From assembly GCA_947474365.1 (NCBI GenBank), contig CANJIU010000016.1:57193-121192 (forward strand): 64,000 nt of DNA, given 5' to 3'. The notes beneath the pieces were generated by a model, which searched no databases, was not told the origin of the DNA, and was given only the letters and a program-made list of their open reading frames with translations. This document shows positions 53,526 through 61,105 of this stretch, in pieces (positions within the stretch are counted from its first letter, which is position 1; each line of letters starts with the position of its first letter). The DNA comes from Opitutia bacterium (lineage in GTDB: Bacteria > Verrucomicrobiota > Verrucomicrobiia > Opitutales > Opitutaceae). A program made the translations under genes and the position numbers.

Positions 53526-54478
53526 CGCGAAGCGTCGATGACCAGCCGTCCGCCTGCCCGCATGACCTCGCCGCGCAGTCCCAGCCGGGCGCACGTCGCC
53601 GTGAACAGGACTGGCGACGCCGTGTTGAACGTGAACATCTCGTAGTGGCACGGCACCACGCAACGCGCGCCGATGTCGTACGCGAGCTGCGCCGCCTCAG
53701 CACCGTCGAGGTTGCCCGACACCCGGCGCTCCGGCGCGCGGCCGTTGACCGGCAAGAGCGCGAGGTCCACGGCAAACGGCCGCAATCGCTCCACCAAGCC
53801 AGGGAAAAGCACCGTGTCGCCGCTGTGATAGATTCGAAACGGTCCGACCTCCACGACAAATCCCGCAAACTCGGGCGCAAGTTCCTCGTGCGCCGCCGGC
53901 ACCGCTTCAAAGGTGAACGCGCCCACAGAAGCACACTCACGATCCGCCAGCGGAACGAGGCGCTCGAAGGTAGCCGGGCCTTGTCCGGGCATTTCCTGGG
54001 GGCGCGACGCCCCCGTCGCGTTTTGCCCTTCCACCGCGACGGGGGCGTCGCGGCCCCAGCCGACCTGTTCCTTCGCGAGCCGCTCCCGCGCAAAAGCCAC
54101 ATTCGCGGCCGGCAACACCAACTTTGCCCCGGGCGCCGCCGAGAACAGCGGCAACAAGGTCTCCGCGTCGAAATGATCGGTGTGTTTATGCGACGACGTG
54201 ACGACGCTCACGAAACCTAGTCGCGCCGGGTCGACCACCCGCTCCGTCATCCGCACATGGGGCTTGTCGGTGGCCGCATATTTTTTCGTGAGCGAGTCAC
54301 TCAGATACGGATCGAACAATAGGAATTCGTGCTCGTATCCGACGAGAAATCCACTTTGCCCCAGCCACCACATGAAGAGGCGCGACGGAGCAAACTCCGC
54401 GCGCGCGGCAGCCACGTCAGCGAGAAAGGCGTCGTCCCTGAGCAGCGGCTGGATCATGGGGAAAATTTGCTCCGCCAA
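53522..54478 (-). CDS. UlaG-like metallo-beta-lactamase-fold hydrolase with a repeat-derived insert
   Basis: The protein has 318 residues. The MBL metal motif is SSHKHTDHFD (His97, His99, Asp101, His102), with further ligands in VPAAHEEL (His197), YHSGDTV and CHYEMF. The family includes L-ascorbate-6-phosphate lactonase (UlaG), so a sugar-phosphate lactone is the likely substrate. Residues 141-161 (WGRDAPVA to ATGASRPQ) are encoded by the 64-nt palindromic element at 53996-54059 and interrupt a segment (ARERLA to ERLVPL) that looks otherwise continuous. The frame is kept, so the protein may still work with a surface loop. It overlaps the PTE-like gene by 4 nt. Confidence 0.88.
   Translation of the reverse strand: MAEQIFPMIQPLLRDDAFLADVAAARAEFAPSRLFMWWLGQSGFLVGYEHEFLLFDPYLSDSLTKKYAATDKPHVRMTERVVDPARLGFVSVVTSSHKHTDHFDAETLLPLFSAAPGAKLVLPAANVAFARERLAKEQVGWGRDAPVAVEGQNATGASRPQEMPGQGPATFERLVPLADRECASVGAFTFEAVPAAHEELAPEFAGFVVEVGPFRIYHSGDTVLFPGLVERLRPFAVDLALLPVNGRAPERRVSGNLDGAEAAQLAYDIGARCVVPCHYEMFTFNTASPVLFTATCARLGLRGEVMRAGGRLVIDASR
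53996..54059. repeat. REPIN-like 64-nt inverted repeat, copy 1, inside a CDS
   Basis: Two 25-nt arms (53996-54020 and 54035-54059) are inverted copies with one mismatch and a 14-nt spacer. Each arm itself folds into a hairpin CGCGACG-CCCC-CGTCGCG. The same structure recurs at 54518 and 56604. This copy lies in frame inside the MBL-fold hydrolase gene. Confidence 0.85.
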
Positions 54479-54517
54479 ATTTCCCTGTGACCGTGATGCG
54501 AGGAGGCCTTCGGCAAC

Positions 54518-54581
54518 CTGGGGCCGCGACGCCCTCGTCGCGCTATTGGGAAAAAACGCGACGAGGGCGTCGCGTCCCCAG
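54518..54581. repeat. REPIN-like 64-nt inverted repeat, copy 2, intergenic
   Basis: Arms 54518-54542 and 54557-54581 are inverted copies with one mismatch at the same position as in copy 1; the spacer is again 14 nt. The inner hairpin is CGCGACG-CCCT-CGTCGCG. It lies in the 139-bp gap between the core-MetE-like gene and the MBL gene and could act as an mRNA-stabilising or terminating hairpin in the operon transcript. Confidence 0.85.
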
Positions 54582-54617
54582 CGGGAACCGAGGCCAAACG
54601 TGCACTCCGCTCGGCAC

Positions 54618-55652
54618 TCACAGCCCCAGTTCCTTCCTCACCTGCCGGATGCCCGCGACCATGTGGCGCAGTTTCGGCTGGGCCGCCCAACGCGCGGTCT
54701 GGCTCAACCCGCAGTCGGGCGCAAAGACGAGCCGCTCAGCTGGCGCGTGTTTCAAACAGAGCCTTACCCGGTCGGCGACGTTCTCCGGCGTTTCAATGTA
54801 ATAACTCTTCACGTCGATGATCCCGACCGCCGCGTCCATCCGCGTCGCGATTTTCGCGATGATTTCAATCTCGGCGAACTCCCGGCTGGCCATTTCGACG
54901 TGCATCTCGTCCGCCTTGAAGTCCAGAAACGCCGGAAACATCGGCGCCACCTGGCGCGGCCCGATCGCGCGGCCCTTGAAGTTGCCGAAACACAGGTGAG
55001 TGCAGAGCCGCGTGCGGCCGAAGACGGACTCGACCGTCCGGTTGAAGATGTCGACGAAGCGCCGCGCATCCTCCTTGTACGCGTAACAGCTCATCGAGGG
55101 CTCATCGACACTGATCTCGCGGCACCCCGCCGCGACGAGGTCCTCGAGTTCCTTCCGCACGATCGGCAACAACGCTTCCGTGACCGCCCAGCGATCGGAA
55201 TATTGCGAGTTCGGCACAAGCCGGCCGCTGAGCGTGTAGGGTCCGGGCACACTCGCCTTCAGGGTGGGCCCCGCGGGAGCGAGCCGCTGGAGGCGTTTGA
55301 ACTCGTCGACCACGCCGAGGCCGCGCGGCGCGCGGAGGGTGCCCGTAATCGGATGCTTGCCGCGCTGATCGTGCGCCGGCGGGCCGAACTTCCGGGGCGA
55401 AGCCGCCTCGAGCTCGATGCCCTGGATGTAGCCGTAGAATGACAGGTTGAAATCAAGCCGCGTCTGCTCGCCATCAGTGATGACGTCTAGCCCGGCCCCG
55501 ACCTGGTCGTGGATCGCCGCGATCACCGCGTCGTCCTGGATTTCGCTCACATCGGAGCGGCCGAAAACGCCGAGATGCTGGCTCGCGAATTCCAGCCAGC
55601 TGGGAAATGGATAACTGCCGATGACGGTCGTGCGGAGGGGACAGGATTGCAT
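54618..55652 (-). CDS. Core-MetE-like cobalamin-independent methionine synthase C-domain protein
   Basis: The protein has 344 residues, corresponding only to the C-terminal catalytic barrel of MetE. The zinc ligands are present: His219 and Cys221 (THLCFGNF), Glu253 (HVEMASRE) and Cys314 (APDCGL). The start TTVIGSYPFPSWL and the DEPSMSCY segment fit the family. Short core-MetE proteins in archaea and some bacteria move methyl groups to homocysteine without the folate-binding N-domain. Finding one inside a sugar operon suggests methyl removal from a substrate, or another thiol-based step, rather than general methionine synthesis. It lies 15 bp downstream of the sugar-isomerase-like gene; a REPIN copy follows it. 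Confidence 0.88.
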   Translation of the reverse strand: MQSCPLRTTVIGSYPFPSWLEFASQHLGVFGRSDVSEIQDDAVIAAIHDQVGAGLDVITDGEQTRLDFNLSFYGYIQGIELEAASPRKFGPPAHDQRGKHPITGTLRAPRGLGVVDEFKRLQRLAPAGPTLKASVPGPYTLSGRLVPNSQYSDRWAVTEALLPIVRKELEDLVAAGCREISVDEPSMSCYAYKEDARRFVDIFNRTVESVFGRTRLCTHLCFGNFKGRAIGPRQVAPMFPAFLDFKADEMHVEMASREFAEIEIIAKIATRMDAAVGIIDVKSYYIETPENVADRVRLCLKHAPAERLVFAPDCGLSQTARWAAQPKLRHMVAGIRQVRKELGL

Positions 55653-55667
55653 GGGGGCGGTTTGGGT

Positions 55668-56567
55668 TCAGGCCGAAGCGGGGAAGATGGGTCGAAGGTA
55701 ATCGAGGTCGTAGCGGATACTGGGTTCGACGCCGAGCGGCGTTTTCACGCCCTCGACACCCAGCCAGCCCCGATAGCCGGCGGCGTCGAGTGCGCTGCGA
55801 ACCTTGGGAAAGTTCATCGAGCCCTTCCCGTAGAGGTTGTCATAGTCCTTGAGATGCACCTCACAGATGCGTTCGCGGCCGAGCCGACGGATGGCGGCGC
55901 CCACATCCTCGCCGACCTTCTGCATATTACCCACGTCGTAGTAGATTCGGATCGCGGGGGAATTGACCGCGTCGAGGATGCGTTCGAGTTCCGGCGCCTT
56001 CAGCCACGACTCGATCCCGTAAACCACACCGGCCGCCTCGGCGCGGGGAGCGAGTTTTTTCAGGCGCCGGATCACCTCGGTGACGCCCGCCGCATCATCG
56101 ACAAGGTCGCCCTTGGAGAAGAACGCCAGCAGAGTCACGCGGGCCTTCATCCGCTGCATCACCCGCACGCTGTCGAGCACCCATTGTTCGGTCGCGGCGT
56201 CGCTCTTGTAGGGCACGGTGTTGAGCACGCCGAGGGCGAGCGACGAGATCGCCACGCCGTGCTGCGCCGAGGCGGCGAGGATTTTTTCCTGCTGCGCCTC
56301 ATCGAACAAAGGCAACGTGGTCGCACCCTCCTTCACTCGGCCAAAGTCAACCTGCACGCCGTCGAGACCGATGCGCTTCGCGAGTTCGAACGCCTCGGGA
56401 CTGCACGTCTTCTGGAGCGTCCAGTCGCACGCAAAAATGCGGAAACCAGTCGGAGTTTTCGGCGCCCCCGGCTGCTGGGCCGCCTGACCGGCGCCGAGGA
56501 ACGTGGCGGCACCGAGCGCGCCGATGGAAGTCCGTACAAAGGAACGACGGGAAATTGGAGTTTTCAT
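55668..56567 (-). CDS. Tat-exported sugar phosphate isomerase/epimerase-like TIM barrel
   Basis: The protein has 299 residues starting at ATG 56567. The N-terminus MKTPISRRSFVRTSIGALGAATFLGAG has a twin-arginine motif (SRRSFVR), so export in folded form is likely. The AP-endonuclease-2/xylose-isomerase fold shows RIGLDGVQVDFGR, AGVVYGIESWL, IRIYYDVGNMQ, ICEVHLKDYDNLYGKG and GYRGWLGVEGVKTPLG, containing the usual Glu/Asp/His/Glu metal set. Exported members often work with Gfo/Idh dehydrogenases on 3-keto sugars. Here the Tat-exported Gfo/Idh gene is directly upstream, with a degenerate REPIN copy in the gap. Confidence 0.88.
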   Translation of the reverse strand: MKTPISRRSFVRTSIGALGAATFLGAGQAAQQPGAPKTPTGFRIFACDWTLQKTCSPEAFELAKRIGLDGVQVDFGRVKEGATTLPLFDEAQQEKILAASAQHGVAISSLALGVLNTVPYKSDAATEQWVLDSVRVMQRMKARVTLLAFFSKGDLVDDAAGVTEVIRRLKKLAPRAEAAGVVYGIESWLKAPELERILDAVNSPAIRIYYDVGNMQKVGEDVGAAIRRLGRERICEVHLKDYDNLYGKGSMNFPKVRSALDAAGYRGWLGVEGVKTPLGVEPSIRYDLDYLRPIFPASA

Positions 56568-56603
56568 AATCGATGGGTTGAGCGAGTTCTCACGTTGGAG
56601 ACA

Positions 56604-56665
56604 CTGGGGACGCGACGCCCTCGTCGCGTGGATTGAAATCGCGACGAGCGGCGACGCGGCCCCAA
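56604..56665. repeat. REPIN-like inverted repeat, copy 3, degenerate
   Basis: The left arm (56604-56628) is identical in type to copy 2 (CTGGGGACGCGACGCCCTCG and so on). The spacer is 11 nt. The right arm (56640-56665) has a one-base insertion and substitutions, so the inner hairpin is imperfect. It lies in the 158-bp gap between the Gfo/Idh and sugar-isomerase-like genes. Confidence 0.75.
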
Positions 56666-56725
56666 CAGCATCACAGTTGTAGTCGAAGGCATTTCCGCAG
56701 AACCAAGAATTGAGTCCCCCAAAAC

Positions 56726-57952
56726 TCACGCCTGCAGACCGGTGAGGTCCGCCTGCAGCTTCTTCTTCGACGCGATCAATTCGGACCAGGTCACCGTGCG
56801 TTTCTCCTGCGCGGCCGTGCGCCCCATGATCGCCACGAGGTTGCTGGTCACGCTCGGCTCGAGGGTGACGTTGGCCGCGTCCTTGCGGAGAACCCGTTCA
56901 TGGAAGGCCTTGATGTTGGCGACGGCGCCCTCCTTGTAGATCGCGTTAGTCGCGCCGCCACGGTAGAAGACGTCGCCGGCGCCGCGAATCATCACCTGGC
57001 CGCCGTACTTCGTCGACAGCACTCCCTTCGTGCCGAAGACCCGGTTGTTGATTCCGCCGGGTTCGCCATGGGCGTTGAACTGGCGCGAACTGAACGTCAC
57101 GCCCACCTGATTGGGATATTCATACGCGAGCGCATAATGATCCCAGGCATCGCCCACATCGATGCGCACACGCCGGCCACCGGTGCCGGTGCAGCGCACG
57201 GGAGGCGAGTCCTTCATCGTCCAACTCATCACATCGATTGCGTGAATGTTTTGTTCGACAATGATGTCGCCGGAGAGCGCCTGATCGAAAACCCAATTGT
57301 GCAGCCGCGCCTCGGTGGTGCCCGGCGGCACCTTGATCGCGAGCCGGTCCGCGTGATAAGTCGCCTCGCCGAAACAGACGTCGCCCATCTCGCCGGAGTG
57401 CAGGCGGCGCAACGCCTCGATGTAGAATTCGTTCGTCCGCGTCTGGAAATCCACCAGGAAGATCTGACCCTTGCGGCGGGCGTTTTTCCCGGACTCCGCG
57501 ATGGAGTGGCAGCCCGGCACATCCACCGCGACAGGTTTTGCGAGATAGACGTGCAGTCCGGCCTCGACTGCCGCCTGCGCCTGCGCCGGATGGAAGTACG
57601 GGGGACTGATGATGGCGACCGCGTCGAGTCCGCCCGCAGCGATCATCTTCTGCGCACAGTGCAGTCCGGTAAACGTGCGCACGCCGGTGAGCTTTGATTT
57701 GGCCAGGCCCTCGTCGATCCGGGACTGAAAATAGTCCGCAACGCTGACAACCTCGTACCCACCGTGCGCGAGGAACAGATCCAGGATCCACTGGCCGCGA
57801 CCGCCACAGCCAACCAAGCCGAGACGAATCCGGCTGTTGGCGGTCGACCCCTGGGCGACGGCGCGACTAAGGGTTGAAACGGCGGCCAGACCCAAGCCGG
57901 CCTGGGTGATGAAATGACGCCGCGAGAGTTCGGAGTGAGAAGGTGAATTCAT
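56726..57952 (-). CDS. Tat-exported Gfo/Idh/MocA-family oxidoreductase
   Basis: The protein has 408 residues from ATG 57952. The twin-arginine signal is LSRRHFITQAGLGLAAVSTLSRAVA (residues 9-33). The Rossmann motif is IRLGLVGCGGRGQWILDLF, and the lysine motif reads VYLAKPVAVDV (AKP instead of EKP). The middle contains HNWVFDQALSGDIIVEQNIHAIDVMSW, a common exported subgroup signature. It probably oxidises a sugar at C3 or acts through an oxidise-eliminate-reduce cycle. It is placed directly before the Tat-exported sugar-isomerase-like protein, which makes a paired periplasmic module likely. Confidence 0.9.
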   Translation of the reverse strand: MNSPSHSELSRRHFITQAGLGLAAVSTLSRAVAQGSTANSRIRLGLVGCGGRGQWILDLFLAHGGYEVVSVADYFQSRIDEGLAKSKLTGVRTFTGLHCAQKMIAAGGLDAVAIISPPYFHPAQAQAAVEAGLHVYLAKPVAVDVPGCHSIAESGKNARRKGQIFLVDFQTRTNEFYIEALRRLHSGEMGDVCFGEATYHADRLAIKVPPGTTEARLHNWVFDQALSGDIIVEQNIHAIDVMSWTMKDSPPVRCTGTGGRRVRIDVGDAWDHYALAYEYPNQVGVTFSSRQFNAHGEPGGINNRVFGTKGVLSTKYGGQVMIRGAGDVFYRGGATNAIYKEGAVANIKAFHERVLRKDAANVTLEPSVTSNLVAIMGRTAAQEKRTVTWSELIASKKKLQADLTGLQA

Positions 57953-58019
57953 GGTGATGGGCGTTTTTTGTTTTTTTGAGGCGAAACGAAAATGAACGCG
58001 GAGAAAGAAGGCGGGGGGA

Positions 58020-59402
58020 TCACGCGCGGTTGCGCGCCCAGGCGTCGCGCCCGACGGCGGCGAGGTGCGCGGGGGTTTCGAGGACGGCCCCTCTGACGCG
58101 CAGACTATTCTGCAGCGCTTCGATCGGAACCTCGCGGGCGCCACACTCTCCCGCCAGCGAGAGCGCCGCGGCCGTGCCCGCGGCCTGCCCCATCGCCATC
58201 GTCTGAGCCATGGAGCGACACGAGGCATGCGCGTCGTGCGTCGCGGAAAAACACCGGCCGGCCACCCACAGTTCGTCGCGGCTGCGCGGCACGAGCGTCC
58301 GGTATGGCACATCATACGCCGCACCGTCCGGCATGTAGCCCCAAACGGTCTCGTCTCCACCGTCCTTGGACGCCCGGTGATCCTCGATCGGCGCACCACA
58401 GAGCAACACGCGATCGTCGAAACGGGCCACCGAGAGGCAGTCGGTCTTGGTCAGGCGGTATTCGCCAAAAACGCGCCGCGTCTCCCGGACGCCAATCTGG
58501 TGCGAGAGTCCGATTATGTTCGCCTCGGCAAATCCCGGCACGCAGTCGCGGAAAAAACCTTCGTACGCGAACGCCTGCCGTCGCCCTTCCTGCTCGGCCA
58601 CTGTGAGCTGCTCGAAATCGGTCGCGTCCACGTCAGCGACGCGCACCGCCACGGTGGAAATGCAACCCCGGGCATTCATCGCGTGGAGGCTGCCGTTCCG
58701 GCGGGGGAGCGCGTGCGTTCCGCGATCGACCGCCTCGGACATGCGTTCCCTGAGAAGCTTCTTTCCACCCGCGCGTTCGTAGGCGCCGAGGTCGACGTTG
58801 CTCATACGAAACGTCGTCGTGAGCGTTTGCGCCGGCTCGTGTTCACCGGCCTTTTCACAGGGAATGCCGGCGAGTGAGCACAGGTCCGCGTCACCCGAGG
58901 CGTCGATGAAGCGCCGGGCGCCGACCCGAAAAAAGCCGCGCTTCGTCGAGAGGACGACACCCACGATGCGGCCGTTTGCATCCTGATCCGCGGCCACCAG
59001 CGTCACGTGGAGCAACACCTTCACGCCAGATGCATCGAGCAGTTGATCCCACACGAGCTTGAGGCGTTCGGGGTTGTAGTTGACGCCCGTGCCGGCGCCG
59101 TAGGTGTTGGGCCGCAAAAACACCGCGCCGGCCGCATCCAGCGCGTCGACGACGCGATCCGCCAGGCCGCCCACCACCTTGCGCGGCGCCTCGCCCGGCG
59201 TGAAAAAACCATAGAACGTGTCGAGCATCTGCGTGCTCGTGCCGCCGAGAAATCCACCGCGCTCCACCAGCAGCACCGACGATACGCCTTCGTCGCGGGC
59301 CGCCATGGCGGCACAACACCCGGCCGAGCCACCGCCGATCACGAGGACGTCCACTGTCGTGAGGACGGGGATTTTCTCGAGGATGAGCGGTGCGGTGGTC
59401 AC
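58020..59402 (-). CDS. FAD-dependent oxidoreductase (PF12831-type)
   Basis: The protein has about 460 residues if it begins at GTG 59402; no ATG lies between the upstream stop and the FAD motif, so the start is uncertain. The FAD motif TVDVLVIGGGSAGCCAAMAARDE is close to the N-terminus and there is no signal peptide, unlike the exported relatives. LGGTSTQMLDTFYGFF and FIDASGDADLCSLAG are the family marks, and the end HASCRSMAQTMAMGQAAGTAAALS is conserved. It is probably cytoplasmic, a flavin-dependent oxidase or dehydrogenase of a sugar acid or related molecule. It lies between an SIS gene and the exported Gfo/Idh gene. Confidence 0.85.
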   Translation of the reverse strand: MTTAPLILEKIPVLTTVDVLVIGGGSAGCCAAMAARDEGVSSVLLVERGGFLGGTSTQMLDTFYGFFTPGEAPRKVVGGLADRVVDALDAAGAVFLRPNTYGAGTGVNYNPERLKLVWDQLLDASGVKVLLHVTLVAADQDANGRIVGVVLSTKRGFFRVGARRFIDASGDADLCSLAGIPCEKAGEHEPAQTLTTTFRMSNVDLGAYERAGGKKLLRERMSEAVDRGTHALPRRNGSLHAMNARGCISTVAVRVADVDATDFEQLTVAEQEGRRQAFAYEGFFRDCVPGFAEANIIGLSHQIGVRETRRVFGEYRLTKTDCLSVARFDDRVLLCGAPIEDHRASKDGGDETVWGYMPDGAAYDVPYRTLVPRSRDELWVAGRCFSATHDAHASCRSMAQTMAMGQAAGTAAALSLAGECGAREVPIEALQNSLRVRGAVLETPAHLAAVGRDAWARNRA

Positions 59403-59430
59403 GATTCCAATGCCCGAGGTTTGATGGTAT

Positions 59431-60213
59431 TCACGTCGGCCCCACGGTGGCGTAGAGTTTGGCGAGCCGGTGCGCGTGCTCGTCGTAGGCGGCCTCAAAC
59501 AATTCGGTCGCGCGCGCGGCACCAACGACCACCCCGGCGCTCAGCACCTTGGGCGGTGCACCGGCCCGGGTCAGCCGCTCGGCGACTTCCGCCTTGATGG
59601 TGTTTACGATCAGACAGCCGCCGACGGTGGACCCCGGAGCCACCGGGGTGTCGAGGCCGTCGATTTTCACCATCGCGTCTCCGACCGGAGCACCCGTGTC
59701 GAGCACGAGGTCAGCAAAATCAGTGAGCTTCCTCCCATCGGCGCGACGCGAATTCGAAGCCTCGGCGTGTGCGCGACTGACGAGCGCGACCACCCGCACC
59801 CCGCGGCGGCGGAACTGCTCGGCCATCTCGATCGGCACGACGTTGCAGCCGCTCGAGGAAATCACGAGCGCCGTGTCGCGCGACTCGAGCGCGTAATTGC
59901 GCAGGATGCGTTCCGCCAGGCCGGAAACGTTTTCCAGGAACATCGCCTGCCGCTGGCCGTTGGCGCCAACGACAAGATTGTGAAACGAGAGCGACAGTTC
60001 GACGATCGGGTTGAAACCAGGGAACGAGCCGTAGCGCGGCCACATCTCCTCGACCATGATCCGCGAATGCCCGGAGCCGAAGAGATGCACCATGCGCCCG
60101 GCGAGGATCGTCTGGGCGAACCATTCGGCCGCCGTGGCAATGGCCGGCTGTTGCGCGGCGACGGTATCAATGAGGGCGCGCGCCTTGGTGAGATAAGTTT
60201 CAGCGGGAGTCAT
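59431..60213 (-). CDS. SIS-domain protein, UPF0309-like
   Basis: The protein has 260 residues from ATG 60213, which overlaps the end of the ROK gene by 14 nt. The sugar-isomerase fold motifs are MVHLFGSGHSRIMVEEMWPRYG, the phosphosugar loop ALVISSSGCNVVPIEMAEQF and GVRVVALVSRAHAEASNSRR. It belongs with the UPF0309/sugar-isomerase group, which binds a phosphosugar and may isomerise or cleave it. A second SIS protein is encoded on the other side of the ROK kinase at 61102, so the two may work on successive phosphosugars or form a heteromer. Confidence 0.88.
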   Translation of the reverse strand: MTPAETYLTKARALIDTVAAQQPAIATAAEWFAQTILAGRMVHLFGSGHSRIMVEEMWPRYGSFPGFNPIVELSLSFHNLVVGANGQRQAMFLENVSGLAERILRNYALESRDTALVISSSGCNVVPIEMAEQFRRRGVRVVALVSRAHAEASNSRRADGRKLTDFADLVLDTGAPVGDAMVKIDGLDTPVAPGSTVGGCLIVNTIKAEVAERLTRAGAPPKVLSAGVVVGAARATELFEAAYDEHAHRLAKLYATVGPT

Positions 60214-61105
60214 GGGAAAGTAAGGCCTGGCGAGCGGCACCGATGGCACCCGCCCATTCGCCGAGCGTGGCGGCGACGATCGGCACGCGATGGCCGCCTG
60301 GCCGCCACTCGACGCGGGCAAGTTCCATTTCGAGGGGAACGAAGAGCGCGTCGCCCGCCTGGGCAATGCCGCCGCCGATGACAATCACCTCGGGATCGAA
60401 AAGATTGATGCATGAACCCACCGCGCATCCGAGCGCCCGGATCGACTTCAGCCACACCCGCGAGGCCGCGGCGTCACCGGCCCGGTGGGCGGCGACCAAG
60501 GCCGCGGTGTTCGCAAAACGTCCCTCACTCCGCGCCGCCACTGTGCAGTCGCCCATCAGGACTTCAATTGCCCCGGGCATGCCTGTGATGCTCACCTCCC
60601 CCTCGGGATCGAGCGACAGATGACCGATGTGCCCGGCGCGACCGATCGCACCGCGCAAGAGACGCCCGTCACTGATCACCGCGCCACCGACGCCGGTGCC
60701 GAGCGTCAGCATCACCACATGACGCCGGTCCCGGGCGGCCCCGATCCAGGCTTCGCCGACAATCGCGGCATGCGCGTCGTTGAGCACGGGCACCAGGTCC
60801 GGACGCCCCAGCGCGTTGGTCCAATCGAGGCCGGCCAGACCGGCGAGTTTGCCCGGCAGGTGCGCGATGCTGCGGGAGTCGGTTGCCACCAAACCCGGGG
60901 CGCACACGCCCACCGCGGCCGGCGCACTCCCCTGCTCCCGCGTGAATTCCGCGATCGCGCCGCGCGCGGCGGCCACCCAGTCAGTGGCCCCATTTCGTCC
61001 ATCGTCGGTCGCCCGCGCCGCACGCTGCCGCACCGCGCCGGCCGCCGTGACGGCGACGGCTTTCAGGTTCGTACCTCCGATGTCGATGCCGGCGCTCCAG
61101 TTCAT
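60200..61105 (-). CDS. ROK-family sugar kinase lacking the zinc-cysteine motif
   Basis: The protein has 301 residues. The ATP-binding start is SAGIDIGGTNLKAVAVTAAG, followed by VPVLNDAHAAIVGEAW (catalytic Asp109 in LNDAHA) and LGTGVGGAVISDGRLLRGAIGRAGHIGHL. In most ROK proteins the next stretch is C-x-C-G-x-x-G-C-x-E; here it reads SITGMPGAIE, with all three cysteines gone but the spacing G-x-x-G-x-x-E kept. It probably phosphorylates a hexose or N-acyl-hexosamine in the cytoplasm. It is flanked by two SIS genes with 4-nt and 14-nt overlaps. Confidence 0.88.
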   Translation of the reverse strand: MNWSAGIDIGGTNLKAVAVTAAGAVRQRAARATDDGRNGATDWVAAARGAIAEFTREQGSAPAAVGVCAPGLVATDSRSIAHLPGKLAGLAGLDWTNALGRPDLVPVLNDAHAAIVGEAWIGAARDRRHVVMLTLGTGVGGAVISDGRLLRGAIGRAGHIGHLSLDPEGEVSITGMPGAIEVLMGDCTVAARSEGRFANTAALVAAHRAGDAAASRVWLKSIRALGCAVGSCINLFDPEVIVIGGGIAQAGDALFVPLEMELARVEWRPGGHRVPIVAATLGEWAGAIGAARQALLSHDSR

